DNA of 5,496 nucleotides, taken from the NCBI GenBank assembly GCA_905480305.1, contig CAJQPV010000147.1:1-5496 (forward strand), written 5' to 3'. How positions within the stretch are numbered: the stretch's first letter is position 1; each line of letters starts with the position of its first letter. Shown one piece after another: positions 1 through 5,496 of the stretch. The notes beneath the pieces are model-generated. The model worked only from the letters and a program-made list of their open reading frames with translations. It was not told where the DNA came from and made no database searches. The DNA is from an uncultured Gammaproteobacteria bacterium (lineage in GTDB: Bacteria; Pseudomonadota; Gammaproteobacteria; UBA9214). The position numbers and the translations under genes were made by a program.

Positions 1-75
1 CGCATCCGGGCTGCTGACAGACGGTGTGCAAACGAGTGCTTCGATCATCTGCAATAGCGTGGGTGTGCTGTTCAT
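1..75 (-). CDS. argE: N-terminal fragment of probable acetylornithine deacetylase (ArgE), cut by the window edge
   Basis: Reading leftwards from an ATG at 75, the frame stays open to the edge and gives 25 residues: MNSTPTLLQMIEALVCTPSV followed by SSPDA. The 'L(I/V)xTPSVSSxD' pattern close to the start is typical of ArgE proteins of the M20 metallopeptidase family. These remove the acetyl group from N-acetylornithine in the cytoplasm during arginine synthesis. The metal-binding residues lie further in and are outside the window. No in-frame ATG, GTG or TTG was found in the roughly 50 bases checked upstream of this start, so 75 is the best start. The ribosome-binding site is weak: the nearest purine run is an AGGA about 17 bases upstream. 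Other M20 enzymes such as DapE or succinyl-diaminopimelate-like hydrolases remain possible. The next gene upstream on the same strand ends 127 bp away, so argE probably has its own promoter, but I see no clear one. Confidence 0.6.
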   Translation of the reverse strand, partial: MNSTPTLLQMIEALVCTPSVSSPDA

Positions 76-184
76 GATGCGATAGACGTATGTCCTGGGT
101 GCGGCAGGGTATTGAATGAAGTTATCGCTGTAGCGCCGTAATTACAACTGTTGTTGCTGCCTGCTGGCTGTGGCAGTGGCTGCG

Positions 185-206
185 GGTCAGCTGGTCAGCT
201 GGTCAG
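185..206. repeat. 8-bp tandem repeat, 2.75 copies of GGTCAGCT, over the GGDEF-EAL stop codon
   Basis: On the plus strand GGTCAGCT occurs at 185-192 and 193-200, with a partial GGTCAG at 201-206. Each copy contains TCA, which is TGA on the minus strand (203-205, 195-197, 187-189). The first of these is the stop codon of the GGDEF-EAL gene. Because the unit is 8 bp, the three TGA triplets fall in three different minus-strand frames. It may be chance or a short slippage product. Confidence 0.85.
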
Positions 207-2209
207 GAAGATACCAGCACCAGGCGTGGTGCCTGGTTTTGTGTGTGGTTGATTAATGGCCGGGGTTTTGCGAAGGCATACCCCTGAACGTAATTTACCC
301 CCATTCGCTCCAGTTCATCAGCCAGACCGGTTGTCTCTACAAACTCCGCAATGGTCTCTTTTCCAAGCAACTGGCCAAGTTCATTAATTGATCTGACCAT
401 GGCGTAGTCGACCGGGTCAGAGAGTATGTCGCGCACAAAGGCGCCGTCAATCTTGAGGAAGTCGACCGGCAGTTTCTTCAGGTAGGTAAACGAGGAGAGT
501 CCGCTGCCAAAATCATCCAGTGAGAATCTGAAACCACAGCCGCGCAGGGTCAGCATGAAACTGGTGGCGGAAGTGATATTTTCTATGGCGGCAGTCTCGG
601 TGACCTCAAAAATGATTTGCCCGGCAGGTGCACCGGTTTCTTCCATTTTGTCGATAATGAATTTCAGCATGTCCGGGCTACCGATGGTTTGTCCGGAAAT
701 GTTGATGGAGATGGTGATCGGGCGGCCGTCGGATTTTTCTGTTTCAGCAAGCCAGGCCATGCTGTGCTCAATGACCCAGCGATCGATACTGGAAACCATG
801 TTGTATTTCTCGGCGGCATACAGAAAGGCCCCCGGGGCGATGACGGTGCCGTCATCATCGATGAGGCGTAGCAGTATTTCCAGATATGTGTAATGTCGTG
901 ATTTGTTGGCGCAAGGAATGATGGGCTGGAAATACAGGGTGAACTGGTCTTTCTCCAGCGCCCGTGTCAGCCGTGAAGCCCATTGCATTTCACCGTGACG
1001 TTGCTGCAGGCGCCGATCACCCATGTGGGCAATCTGTAACTGGTTGCGCCCGGCTTCCTTGGCGATATAGCAGGCAGAATCAGCGGCGCTCATGGCGCTG
1101 GCGATGTCGGAGGTGCTGTGATCAATGGGAACTACGCCGATGCTGATGCCGAGGGTAAAAGAGGATTCGCCCCAGGTAAAATTGAATTCCTGAATCGACG
1201 TTAGCAGGCTGTTTGCGATTTCAACAGCCTTGTCCAGCGGACAATTTTCGAACAGCATGCCGAATTCATCGCCGCCCAGCCGACTCAGGGTGTCCCTGTG
1301 CCTTACGGAACCCAGCAGCAGTTGCGACAGCTGTTGCAATAACTCATCGCCGGCCGCGTGTCCGCAGGTGTCATTGACGATCTTGAATTGATCGAGATCA
1401 AGGTACAGTAATGTGTGGGTGGTGGCCTGCACTTTCGCATTCTGGATGGCGCGTTCTACCCGGCACTCGAATTCGTGGCGGTTAATCAGGCCGGTGAGTG
1501 GGTCATGTGAAGCCTGGTAGGCGAGTTGCCGGTTTTTGGCGGAAACATGATTGATGACTGTTCTGGCGACCAGCAGGGAAAACAACAGCGCGAAACCGGT
1601 TAGTGCAAACAGCAGCTGCCTGGTACTGTTGTAGTGCCTTCTGCTTGTCGTTAGTGCTTCCTGTGTTTTTTGTTGTTCCAGCTGTACCAGTTCTCCCAGT
1701 CTGCCAAGCTTCAGCCCCTGCAGCTTAAAGACCTGTTCCATGGCGATGTTTGTTTCTTCTTCGCCAGCCTCGCTCATTAACAAGTTGGATGCATCATCAA
1801 TGTGCGGTTGCGATGCCCTGGTTAACTGTTGCAGTTGATGGTTAAGAGCTGTCTCCCTTTCATCCATGCCACGACTGAATAGCCGTTCTCTGGCAATGCT
1901 GTATTTTCCTGTATAGCTGATAAAGCGTTGGTGTTCTGCGTCGCGTTCAAGTGGGTCCTGTATCAGGCGCATGGTTTTGAGACTGTCCGCGCGCAGGCGG
2001 ATCGCGTCGCGCATTTCATTCGCGGCTGCGGTTTTCATGTTGGTGACTTCAACCAGTTTTTCCATTCTGGCGTTGATCGACTGCAATTGCAGCAGAGAGA
2101 TCGTGGCGAGTGAAAACATCAGTGTCAGCACGGCCATGAAGCCAATTGTGACCAGCAAGCGAATATTATCCTTCATATTATAATCAATGACCTGCGCAGG
2201 TTTATCCAT
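203..2209 (-). CDS. Membrane-anchored sensor protein with GGDEF and EAL domains (cyclic-di-GMP cyclase/phosphodiesterase)
   Basis: This 668-residue protein should control cyclic-di-GMP at the inner membrane. Two hydrophobic segments (about 17-41 and 198-218) bracket a periplasmic region of about 155 residues that looks all-helical, like four-helix-bundle sensors of chemoreceptors, with charged segments such as MRDAIRLR. There is no recognisable HAMP domain before the GGDEF domain (about 230-390). That domain has an intact GGDEF signature at 312-316 and an RxxD inhibitory-site motif (R303, D306). The EAL domain (about 412-655) reads EIL at 444-446 instead of EAL. It keeps the expected catalytic and metal residues: E444, N503, E535, D565-D566, K586, E622 and Q642, with DDFGSG and VQGYAFAKP. 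By motif both activities are possible; which dominates cannot be read from sequence. The ATG at 2209 is preferred; a TTG directly before it (2212) would add one residue, and a second ATG at residue 12 is also possible. No strong ribosome-binding site precedes any of them. Confidence 0.95.
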   Translation of the reverse strand: MDKPAQVIDYNMKDNIRLLVTIGFMAVLTLMFSLATISLLQLQSINARMEKLVEVTNMKTAAANEMRDAIRLRADSLKTMRLIQDPLERDAEHQRFISYTGKYSIARERLFSRGMDERETALNHQLQQLTRASQPHIDDASNLLMSEAGEEETNIAMEQVFKLQGLKLGRLGELVQLEQQKTQEALTTSRRHYNSTRQLLFALTGFALLFSLLVARTVINHVSAKNRQLAYQASHDPLTGLINRHEFECRVERAIQNAKVQATTHTLLYLDLDQFKIVNDTCGHAAGDELLQQLSQLLLGSVRHRDTLSRLGGDEFGMLFENCPLDKAVEIANSLLTSIQEFNFTWGESSFTLGISIGVVPIDHSTSDIASAMSAADSACYIAKEAGRNQLQIAHMGDRRLQQRHGEMQWASRLTRALEKDQFTLYFQPIIPCANKSRHYTYLEILLRLIDDDGTVIAPGAFLYAAEKYNMVSSIDRWVIEHSMAWLAETEKSDGRPITISINISGQTIGSPDMLKFIIDKMEETGAPAGQIIFEVTETAAIENITSATSFMLTLRGCGFRFSLDDFGSGLSSFTYLKKLPVDFLKIDGAFVRDILSDPVDYAMVRSINELGQLLGKETIAEFVETTGLADELERMGVNYVQGYAFAKPRPLINHTQNQAPRLVLVSS

Positions 2210-2229
2210 CAATAGGCAAACAGCACGTC

Positions 2230-2243
2230 TCGCGGTACCGCGA
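2230..2243. promoter_or_regulatory. Perfect 14-bp palindrome TCGCGGTACCGCGA upstream of the GGDEF-EAL gene
   Basis: The sequence TCGCGGTACCGCGA equals its own reverse complement. It lies 20 bp before the GGDEF-EAL ATG, so it would sit in the promoter or the 5' untranslated leader of that gene. It could be a dimeric repressor or activator site, or fold as a hairpin near the ribosome-binding region. No known operator was recognised, and a palindrome this size can occur by chance in a few kilobases. The structure is certain; the role is inferred. Confidence 0.35.
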
Positions 2244-2307
2244 CCTGAAGACTATCGGCTGATTTGGCTGGATTCTTGAACAGCAGGTATCGATTGCTGG
2301 CGGCAGG

Positions 2308-2343
2308 CGGTTTGCTACAGTATTTATGTCAGCAAACCGTTTT
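2308..2343. promoter_or_regulatory. Inverted repeat with 9-bp arms followed by TTTT on the plus strand (terminator-like or operator)
   Basis: CGGTTTGCT (2308-2316) is matched exactly by its reverse complement AGCAAACCG (2331-2339). Three more inner pairs form if C2330 is bulged (ACA 2317-2319 with TGT 2327-2329), leaving a 7-base loop. On the plus strand the hairpin is followed by TTTT at 2340-2343, the form of a short intrinsic terminator. On the minus strand, the direction of both flanking genes, no T-run follows. No plus-strand gene precedes it, so it is either a large operator for the GGDEF-EAL gene or the end of an unannotated plus-strand transcript. Confidence 0.45.
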
Positions 2344-2423
2344 AGCAGTTATTAACACGGGGCATGTAGCAGGCCGTAACCGCGCTCAACTGCGTACTGG
2401 TCTGGATCTTTAGTGCGTTGTTA

Positions 2424-2452
2424 CCCCGGATGTTTGACCGTTACACCCGGGG
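2424..2452 (-). terminator. GC-rich hairpin after the persulfide dioxygenase gene, possible terminator without a T-run
   Basis: CCCCGG (2424-2429) pairs with CCGGGG (2447-2452) around a 17-base loop, starting 16 bases after the stop of the metallohydrolase gene on the minus strand. The next minus-strand bases are TAACAACGC, with no T-run, so this is not a standard intrinsic terminator. It may stabilise the 3' end of the message or assist Rho-dependent ending. The same segment contains a near direct repeat, GTTACCCCGG (2420-2429) and GTTACACCCGG (2440-2450). Confidence 0.3.
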
Positions 2453-2468
2453 ATAAAGTCAGGCGCAG

Positions 2469-3182
2469 CTAGAGTCGTGTTATGGCAGTATCTTTTCCGG
2501 ATACACCACAGCGCAGGTTGGAGGGCAGTGCCTCGTGGATATGTTTGGGCGGGGCCAGCTTCAGATTACTCATGATGTCGACAAAATCGTCCAGGCTTTT
2601 GTCGAGACCGAGGCGCGGATTATGTGCCATTTCTTCAGCGATGGTAGAGCAACAACGTCCCTTGTAATCATGGCCGGGATAAACAAGGGTGTCACCGGGA
2701 AGTGTAAATAATTGCTGCCTGACCGACTGGTATAACAAGGAGGCATTACCGGACTGGAAATCAGTCCGTCCGCAGCCACGGATAAGCAGTGAATCCCCGG
2801 TAAATACAGCACCGTTAACCAGGTAGCTGATGTCGCTGTTAGTGTGCCCCGGCGTGTTAATGACATTGATTCTTTTTGTACCAAGTGGAATGAAGTCACC
2901 CCCCTTGATTTGCACGTCAGCACATTTTGTCTGACTGTCCTCGTGTACCACGACAATTGAATTCAGCTTCTGCCTGAGCACGCCTGAGCCGGTTACGTGA
3001 TCAGCATGCACATGTGTTTCAAGTGTGTACTTGAGTATCAGCCGCAGTTCTCTGATTAACTGGATGTCGCGGTGGACCTGTGATTGCACCGGGTCGATCA
3101 AGGCCGCTTCCCGGGTGCTGTTGTCCCACACCAGGTAACTGAAGGTAGAACTTTCTGGATCGAATAATTGGCGGATCTGCAT
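2469..3182 (-). CDS. ETHE1-like persulfide dioxygenase (MBL-fold metallohydrolase)
   Basis: This 237-residue single-domain protein has the metallo-beta-lactamase fold motifs THVHADH (56-62), TPGH (110-113), FTGD (127-130) and YPGHDY (168-173). The stretch TGDSLLIRGCGRTDFQ and the C-terminal NLRCGV are hallmarks of the ETHE1 branch rather than of glyoxalase II. ETHE1 enzymes use one iron atom and oxygen to oxidise glutathione persulfide to sulfite in sulfide detoxification. By spacing to human ETHE1, H57, H113 and D130 are the likely iron ligands. No rhodanese domain is fused, and no sulfide:quinone reductase, sulfurtransferase or regulator gene is nearby. TPGH is followed by TNSD where many relatives have TPG, a minor oddity. 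The ATG at 3182 gives the usual family N-terminus (MQIRQLFDPESSTFSYL) but has only a weak GGA seven bases upstream. The gene is divergent from ilvD. Confidence 0.93.
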   Translation of the reverse strand: MQIRQLFDPESSTFSYLVWDNSTREAALIDPVQSQVHRDIQLIRELRLILKYTLETHVHADHVTGSGVLRQKLNSIVVVHEDSQTKCADVQIKGGDFIPLGTKRINVINTPGHTNSDISYLVNGAVFTGDSLLIRGCGRTDFQSGNASLLYQSVRQQLFTLPGDTLVYPGHDYKGRCCSTIAEEMAHNPRLGLDKSLDDFVDIMSNLKLAPPKHIHEALPSNLRCGVSGKDTAITRL

Positions 3183-3238
3183 GGTCGTGTCCGGTAGTCA
3201 GGGTTATTAAGATTACCATTAAATAAGAAAGAACTAAT

Positions 3239-3266
3239 ATTCTAATGCAGTTCAGATAAAAATCAA
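3239..3266 (-). promoter_or_regulatory. Candidate sigma-70 promoter for the persulfide dioxygenase gene
   Basis: Read on the minus strand, TTGATT (3266-3261) and TAGAAT (3244-3239) are 16 bp apart, matching 4 of 6 and 5 of 6 consensus bases. Transcription would start near 3232, leaving a leader of about 50 bases before the ATG at 3182. GAACT (3231-3235) and AGTTC (3249-3253) form short inverted arms around the -10 element, where a repressor could bind, but no known sulfide-responsive operator was recognised. Confidence 0.45.
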
Positions 3267-3316
3267 GTGGTTTTATGTACGGCGATTAAATTGCAAGTAT
3301 CTGTTTTCAATGTAAT

Positions 3317-3322
3317 TATAAT
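3317..3322 (+). promoter_or_regulatory. Perfect -10 element TATAAT, possible distal ilvD promoter
   Basis: TATAAT at 3317-3322 is an exact sigma-70 -10 box, but the -35 is poor: the nearest good hexamer, TTGCAA at 3291-3296, is 20 bp away. The overlapping ATTATA (3315-3320) also gives TATAAT on the minus strand. Use of this site would give ilvD a leader of roughly 225 bases. Confidence 0.3.
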
Positions 3323-3469
3323 ATGCGCACAGGCGGCTTAAGTGCCGGCTTCTTGACGTTCCTGTGGAGAGGTTGTTTACCGGTTAGCGAATGGCTGCGC
3401 TTATGCCTTTTCAGTCCCGCCGGTGGGTTGATTGCACTGGCTATTTACATAACAGGCTGTTTTCAGCGC

Positions 3470-3498
3470 TTCAGCCGGATGAGCAGCCTCTGTACAAT
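3470..3498 (+). promoter_or_regulatory. Candidate proximal ilvD promoter
   Basis: TTCAGC (3470-3475, 3 of 6 consensus) and TACAAT (3493-3498, 5 of 6) are separated by 17 bp. This would start transcription near 3505 and give a leader of about 50 bases. The -35 is weak, so the call depends on the -10 element and the spacing. Confidence 0.3.
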
Positions 3499-3543
3499 AG
3501 CCAGCCCGTCATCCACCCGGGGCGGGTTTGAAGCCGTTTTTTT

Positions 3544-3550
3544 GGAGAGA
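3544..3550 (+). promoter_or_regulatory. Ribosome-binding site of ilvD, fixing its start at 3555
   Basis: GGAGAGA at 3544-3550 puts its GGAG core seven bases before the ATG at 3555. This favours that ATG over the in-frame TTG at 3528, which would add nine residues not expected for the family. The site directly follows a run of seven Ts (3537-3543), which leaves it next to unpaired, A/T-rich sequence. Confidence 0.8.
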
Positions 3551-3554
3551 ATAT

Positions 3555-5234
3555 ATGAGTCAGAAGCTGAACCGTTACAGTTCCCGTATTACGCAGCCCA
3601 AGTCACAGGGAGCTTCCCAGGCAATGCTGCACGGTACCGGTCTCACAGCTGCTGATATGGACAAGGCGCAGGTCGGTATTTCCAGCGTCTGGTACGAGGG
3701 AAATACCTGCAATATGCACCTCAATGACCTTGCCGCCAAAGTGCGTGAAGGCGTGGTGGCTGCCGGCCTGGTCGGTATGCGTTTCAACACTATCGGTGTC
3801 AGCGACGGTATCTCCATGGGTACAGACGGCATGAGTTATTCCTTGCAATCAAGAGACCTGATTGCCGACTCGATTGAAACCGTCATGAGTGCGCAGTGGT
3901 ATGACGCCAATATCTCGCTGCCGGGTTGTGACAAGAACATGCCGGGTTGTCTGATTGCCATGGGTCGACTGAACCGACCGGCGTTAATGATTTACGGCGG
4001 TACCATCAAGCCCGGGCATTACAAGGATGAAACGCTTGATATCGTATCGGCCTTTCAGAGTTACGGCGAATTCATTGCCGGCAAGATCGATGAAAACACC
4101 CGGCAAAACATTGTCAATCACGCCTGCCCGGGTGCGGGTGCCTGTGGTGGCATGTACACCGCCAACACCATGGCCTCCGCCATTGAGGCGATGGGTATGT
4201 CGTTGCCCTACAGCTCCTCAACACCGGCAGTAGATCCCGGCAAGCTGGCGGAGTGCTTGAGCGCCGGCAAGGCGATACGCAAGCTGCTGGAAAAGGACAT
4301 CAAGCCGCGCGACATCATGACGCGTGCGGCGTTTGAGAATGCCCTGGTTATCATCATGGCACTGGGTGGTTCGACCAACGCCGTGCTGCATTTGCTGGCG
4401 ATGGCGCGCGCTGTTGACGTGTCGCTGACGATCGATGATTTTCAGGCTGTCAGTGACCGGGTCCCTTTTCTGGCCGATCTGAAACCGAGTGGCAAGTACG
4501 TCATGGAAGACCTGCACAATGTTGGTGGCACACCCGCAGTGATGAAATACCTGCTCGAGCAGGGTTTGATTGACGGTGACTGCCTGACAGTGACGGGCAA
4601 AAGCGTTGCCGAAAACCTGCAGGACCTGCCCGGTTTGCAGCAGGGGCAGGATGTATTTCACGCCCTGTCTGATCCTATCAAGGAAACCGGGCACATACAG
4701 ATTCTGAAAGGCAATCTGGCACCGGGTGGTTCGGTTGCCAAGATAACCGGCAAGGAAGGACTGCAATTCACCGGCCCTGCCAGGGTGTTTGACTCCGAGG
4801 AGGAAATGCTGAAAGCGCTGGAAGAAAACCATATCAACAAAGGTGACGTGGTGGTGATTCGTTACGAGGGGCCCAGGGGTGGTCCGGGTATGCCGGAGAT
4901 GTTAACCCCGACCTCGGCCATTATGGGTGCGGGCCTGGGCAAGGACGTTGCGCTGCTGACAGACGGGCGTTTTTCGGGTGGCTCGCACGGTTTTATTATC
5001 GGTCACATTGTGCCGGAAGCGCAGGAAGGCGGTCCGCTGGCATTGATTCGTGACGGCGATGTGATTGCCATTGATGCCGACAGCAAGACACTGTCAGTGG
5101 ATGTCAGTGATGCGGAACTGGAACAGCGTCGCGAGGCATGGACCATGCCCGCCTACAAGGCGCAGCGCGGCACGCTGTTTAAATATATCCGCTGTGTCAG
5201 AAACGCATCAGAAGGCTGCGTTACCGACGAATAA
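3555..5234 (+). CDS. ilvD: Dihydroxy-acid dehydratase
   Basis: IlvD removes water from 2,3-dihydroxy-isovalerate and 2,3-dihydroxy-3-methylvalerate, giving the keto acids that precede valine, leucine and isoleucine. The 559-residue protein is complete, with both family signatures: [11 protein letters not shown] (125-135) and [11 protein letters not shown] (467-477). Likely Fe-S cluster ligands are C52 (NTCNMH), C125 and C197 (PGAGACGG). Likely magnesium ligands are D84, D126, the carbamylated K127 and E448, and S474 is the likely catalytic base. It is shorter than the E. coli enzyme (616 residues). Length and cysteine layout fit the group that includes plant and mycobacterial enzymes with a more oxygen-tolerant [2Fe-2S] cluster, an inference from the family. 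The C-terminus ([10 protein letters not shown]) is of the normal type. No other ilv or leu gene adjoins it, so it is probably transcribed alone. The closely related gluconate dehydratase Edd is much less likely. Confidence 0.97.
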   Translation: MSQKLNRYSSRITQPKSQGASQAMLHGTGLTAADMDKAQVGISSVWYEGNTCNMHLNDLAAKVREGVVAAGLVGMRFNTIGVSDGISMGTDGMSYSLQSRDLIADSIETVMSAQWYDANISLPGCDKNMPGCLIAMGRLNRPALMIYGGTIKPGHYKDETLDIVSAFQSYGEFIAGKIDENTRQNIVNHACPGAGACGGMYTANTMASAIEAMGMSLPYSSSTPAVDPGKLAECLSAGKAIRKLLEKDIKPRDIMTRAAFENALVIIMALGGSTNAVLHLLAMARAVDVSLTIDDFQAVSDRVPFLADLKPSGKYVMEDLHNVGGTPAVMKYLLEQGLIDGDCLTVTGKSVAENLQDLPGLQQGQDVFHALSDPIKETGHIQILKGNLAPGGSVAKITGKEGLQFTGPARVFDSEEEMLKALEENHINKGDVVVIRYEGPRGGPGMPEMLTPTSAIMGAGLGKDVALLTDGRFSGGSHGFIIGHIVPEAQEGGPLALIRDGDVIAIDADSKTLSVDVSDAELEQRREAWTMPAYKAQRGTLFKYIRCVRNASEGCVTDE

Positions 5235-5241
5235 CAACGCT

Positions 5242-5496
5242 TCAGAAAGTGTCCCAGCTGGATTTTTTCCGGAAACGGATTTTCGGGATGATGAGGCCAA
5301 CAATAATACCCAGTAACACCACGGCCGCGCCGACCATGAACCAGTCGCGTGCGGTGCGGTCTTTGAGCGCCTCGTTTTCCTGCTGTACGGTTTGTAACTG
5401 ACGTTCCAGCGACACCATCCGGCCCTTCATATCCTTGTTTTCGGAATCAATCGCCAGCGCGCTGGATGCGGTGCGCCTGATCTCGGCCAGTTCCTG
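5242..5496 (-). CDS. C-terminal part of a YgiM-like (TIGR04211-type) SH3 domain membrane protein, cut by the window edge
   Basis: The frame is open from the right edge down to a TGA at 5242-5244 and gives 84 residues. The first 48 or so are charged and helical, likely coiled coil (QELAEIRRTASSALAIDSEN, then SLERQLQTVQQENEALKDR). One membrane helix follows (about 52-71, WFMVGAAVVLLGIIVGLIIP), and then a short basic tail ending KKSSWDTF. This order of coiled coil, a WFxxGAxVxLxG helix and a basic tail ending in W-x-x-F is what I recognise from the C-terminus of YgiM/TIGR04211 proteins. In full-length members a signal peptide and a bacterial SH3 domain precede it; these would lie outside the window. 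The ATG at 5430 is internal, since the family-like sequence continues upstream of it. The tail should lie in the cytoplasm with the coiled coil in the periplasm. The precise function of the family is not well settled. It is convergent with ilvD, 7 bp stop to stop. Confidence 0.8.
   Translation of the reverse strand, partial: QELAEIRRTASSALAIDSENKDMKGRMVSLERQLQTVQQENEALKDRTARDWFMVGAAVVLLGIIVGLIIPKIRFRKKSSWDTF
5268..5283 (+). terminator. Weak intrinsic terminator candidate for ilvD, inside the convergent gene
   Basis: TCCG (5268-5271) and CGGA (5276-5279) pair around a GAAA tetraloop and are followed by TTTT (5280-5283), 34 bases after the ilvD stop. The stem is only 4 bp, so strength is doubtful, though GNRA loops are stabilising. 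With only 7 bp between the two convergent genes, any terminator must lie inside the neighbour's coding sequence. Confidence 0.25.

Larger units (their letters stand above)
3183..3554. other. 372-bp divergent intergenic region between the persulfide dioxygenase gene and ilvD
   Basis: The left part (about 3200-3325) is strongly A+T-rich and holds the candidate promoters of both genes. The right part (3330-3536) is richer in G+C. It contains a 46-codon reading frame at 3391-3531 without a ribosome-binding site and matching no family I recognise. It also has complementary segments such as CGGCTTC (3346-3352) with GAAGCCG (3530-3536), and a seven-T run at 3537-3543. No gene can be supported here. 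If transcription of ilvD begins at the left-hand promoter, this becomes an untranslated leader of more than 200 bases. Confidence 0.6.

Noticed and set aside
157..176. CTGCC/GGCAG hairpin downstream of the GGDEF-EAL gene as a terminator
   Set aside because: The stem is only 5 bp with a 10-base loop, and no T-run follows on the minus strand.
555..893. Plus-strand frames opposite the EAL domain
   Set aside because: The minus strand here encodes an unmistakable EAL domain; the plus-strand products carry no recognisable domain.
2213..2468. Search for a small gene in the gap between the GGDEF-EAL and persulfide dioxygenase genes
   Set aside because: The plus-strand ATG examined (2326) gives only nine codons; inverted repeats are the only notable content I found.
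3323..3655. A 110-codon plus-strand frame starting at ATG 3323 and overlapping the start of ilvD
   Set aside because: It overlaps about 100 bp of a certain gene in another frame, has no ribosome-binding site, starts on the promoter TATAAT region and resembles no known protein.
4218..4832. A 204-codon minus-strand frame inside ilvD
   Set aside because: It lies wholly antisense to a well-conserved ilvD coding region, with His/Gln/Arg-rich sequence typical of a shadow frame and no recognisable motif.
1..5496. Mobile element, defence system, CRISPR array or RNA gene
   Set aside because: No transposase, integrase, nuclease or toxin-antitoxin motif, no regularly spaced repeats and no tRNA- or rRNA-like sequence was seen. 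All genes are of core metabolic, signalling or envelope type.

Overview
The window looks like an ordinary core-chromosome segment of a gammaproteobacterium. Its genes are two biosynthetic enzymes, a membrane-bound cyclic-di-GMP signalling protein, a persulfide dioxygenase-type metallohydrolase and the end of a YgiM-like SH3/membrane protein. This gene mix and the YgiM-like C-terminus point to Gammaproteobacteria. Base composition looks close to balanced G+C and does not shift obviously between genes. I see no insertion sequence, integrase, CRISPR array, tRNA, rRNA or phage gene. No species can be named from this sequence alone.

Layout, left to right. Positions 1-75 (minus) hold the first 25 codons of a gene running off the left edge, probably argE (acetylornithine deacetylase). 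Positions 203-2209 (minus) encode a two-transmembrane sensor with GGDEF and EAL domains, both with intact active-site motifs. A 259-bp gap follows, rich in inverted repeats. Positions 2469-3182 (minus) encode an ETHE1-like persulfide dioxygenase. A 372-bp divergent intergenic region then separates it from ilvD (dihydroxy-acid dehydratase, 3555-5234, plus), whose stop lies 7 bp from the stop of a convergent, left-pointing YgiM-like gene cut by the right edge (5242-5496).

The genes do not form one pathway. argE and ilvD serve arginine and branched-chain amino acid synthesis. The metallohydrolase would remove glutathione persulfide formed from sulfide. The GGDEF-EAL protein would make or break cyclic-di-GMP in response to a periplasmic signal. 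One loose link is that ilvD carries an Fe-S cluster and the metallohydrolase handles reactive sulfur, but nothing in the sequence shows that this matters. The three leftward genes are separated by 127 and 259 bp, so they are unlikely to be a tight operon.

The features most worth a second look are regulatory. They are a 9-bp-arm inverted repeat followed by TTTT (2308-2343), a perfect 14-bp palindrome 20 bp before the GGDEF-EAL start, a leader region before ilvD with a seven-T run against its ribosome-binding site, and a small hairpin with a GAAA loop and T-run after ilvD inside the convergent gene. I found no convincing sign of a new biological system.
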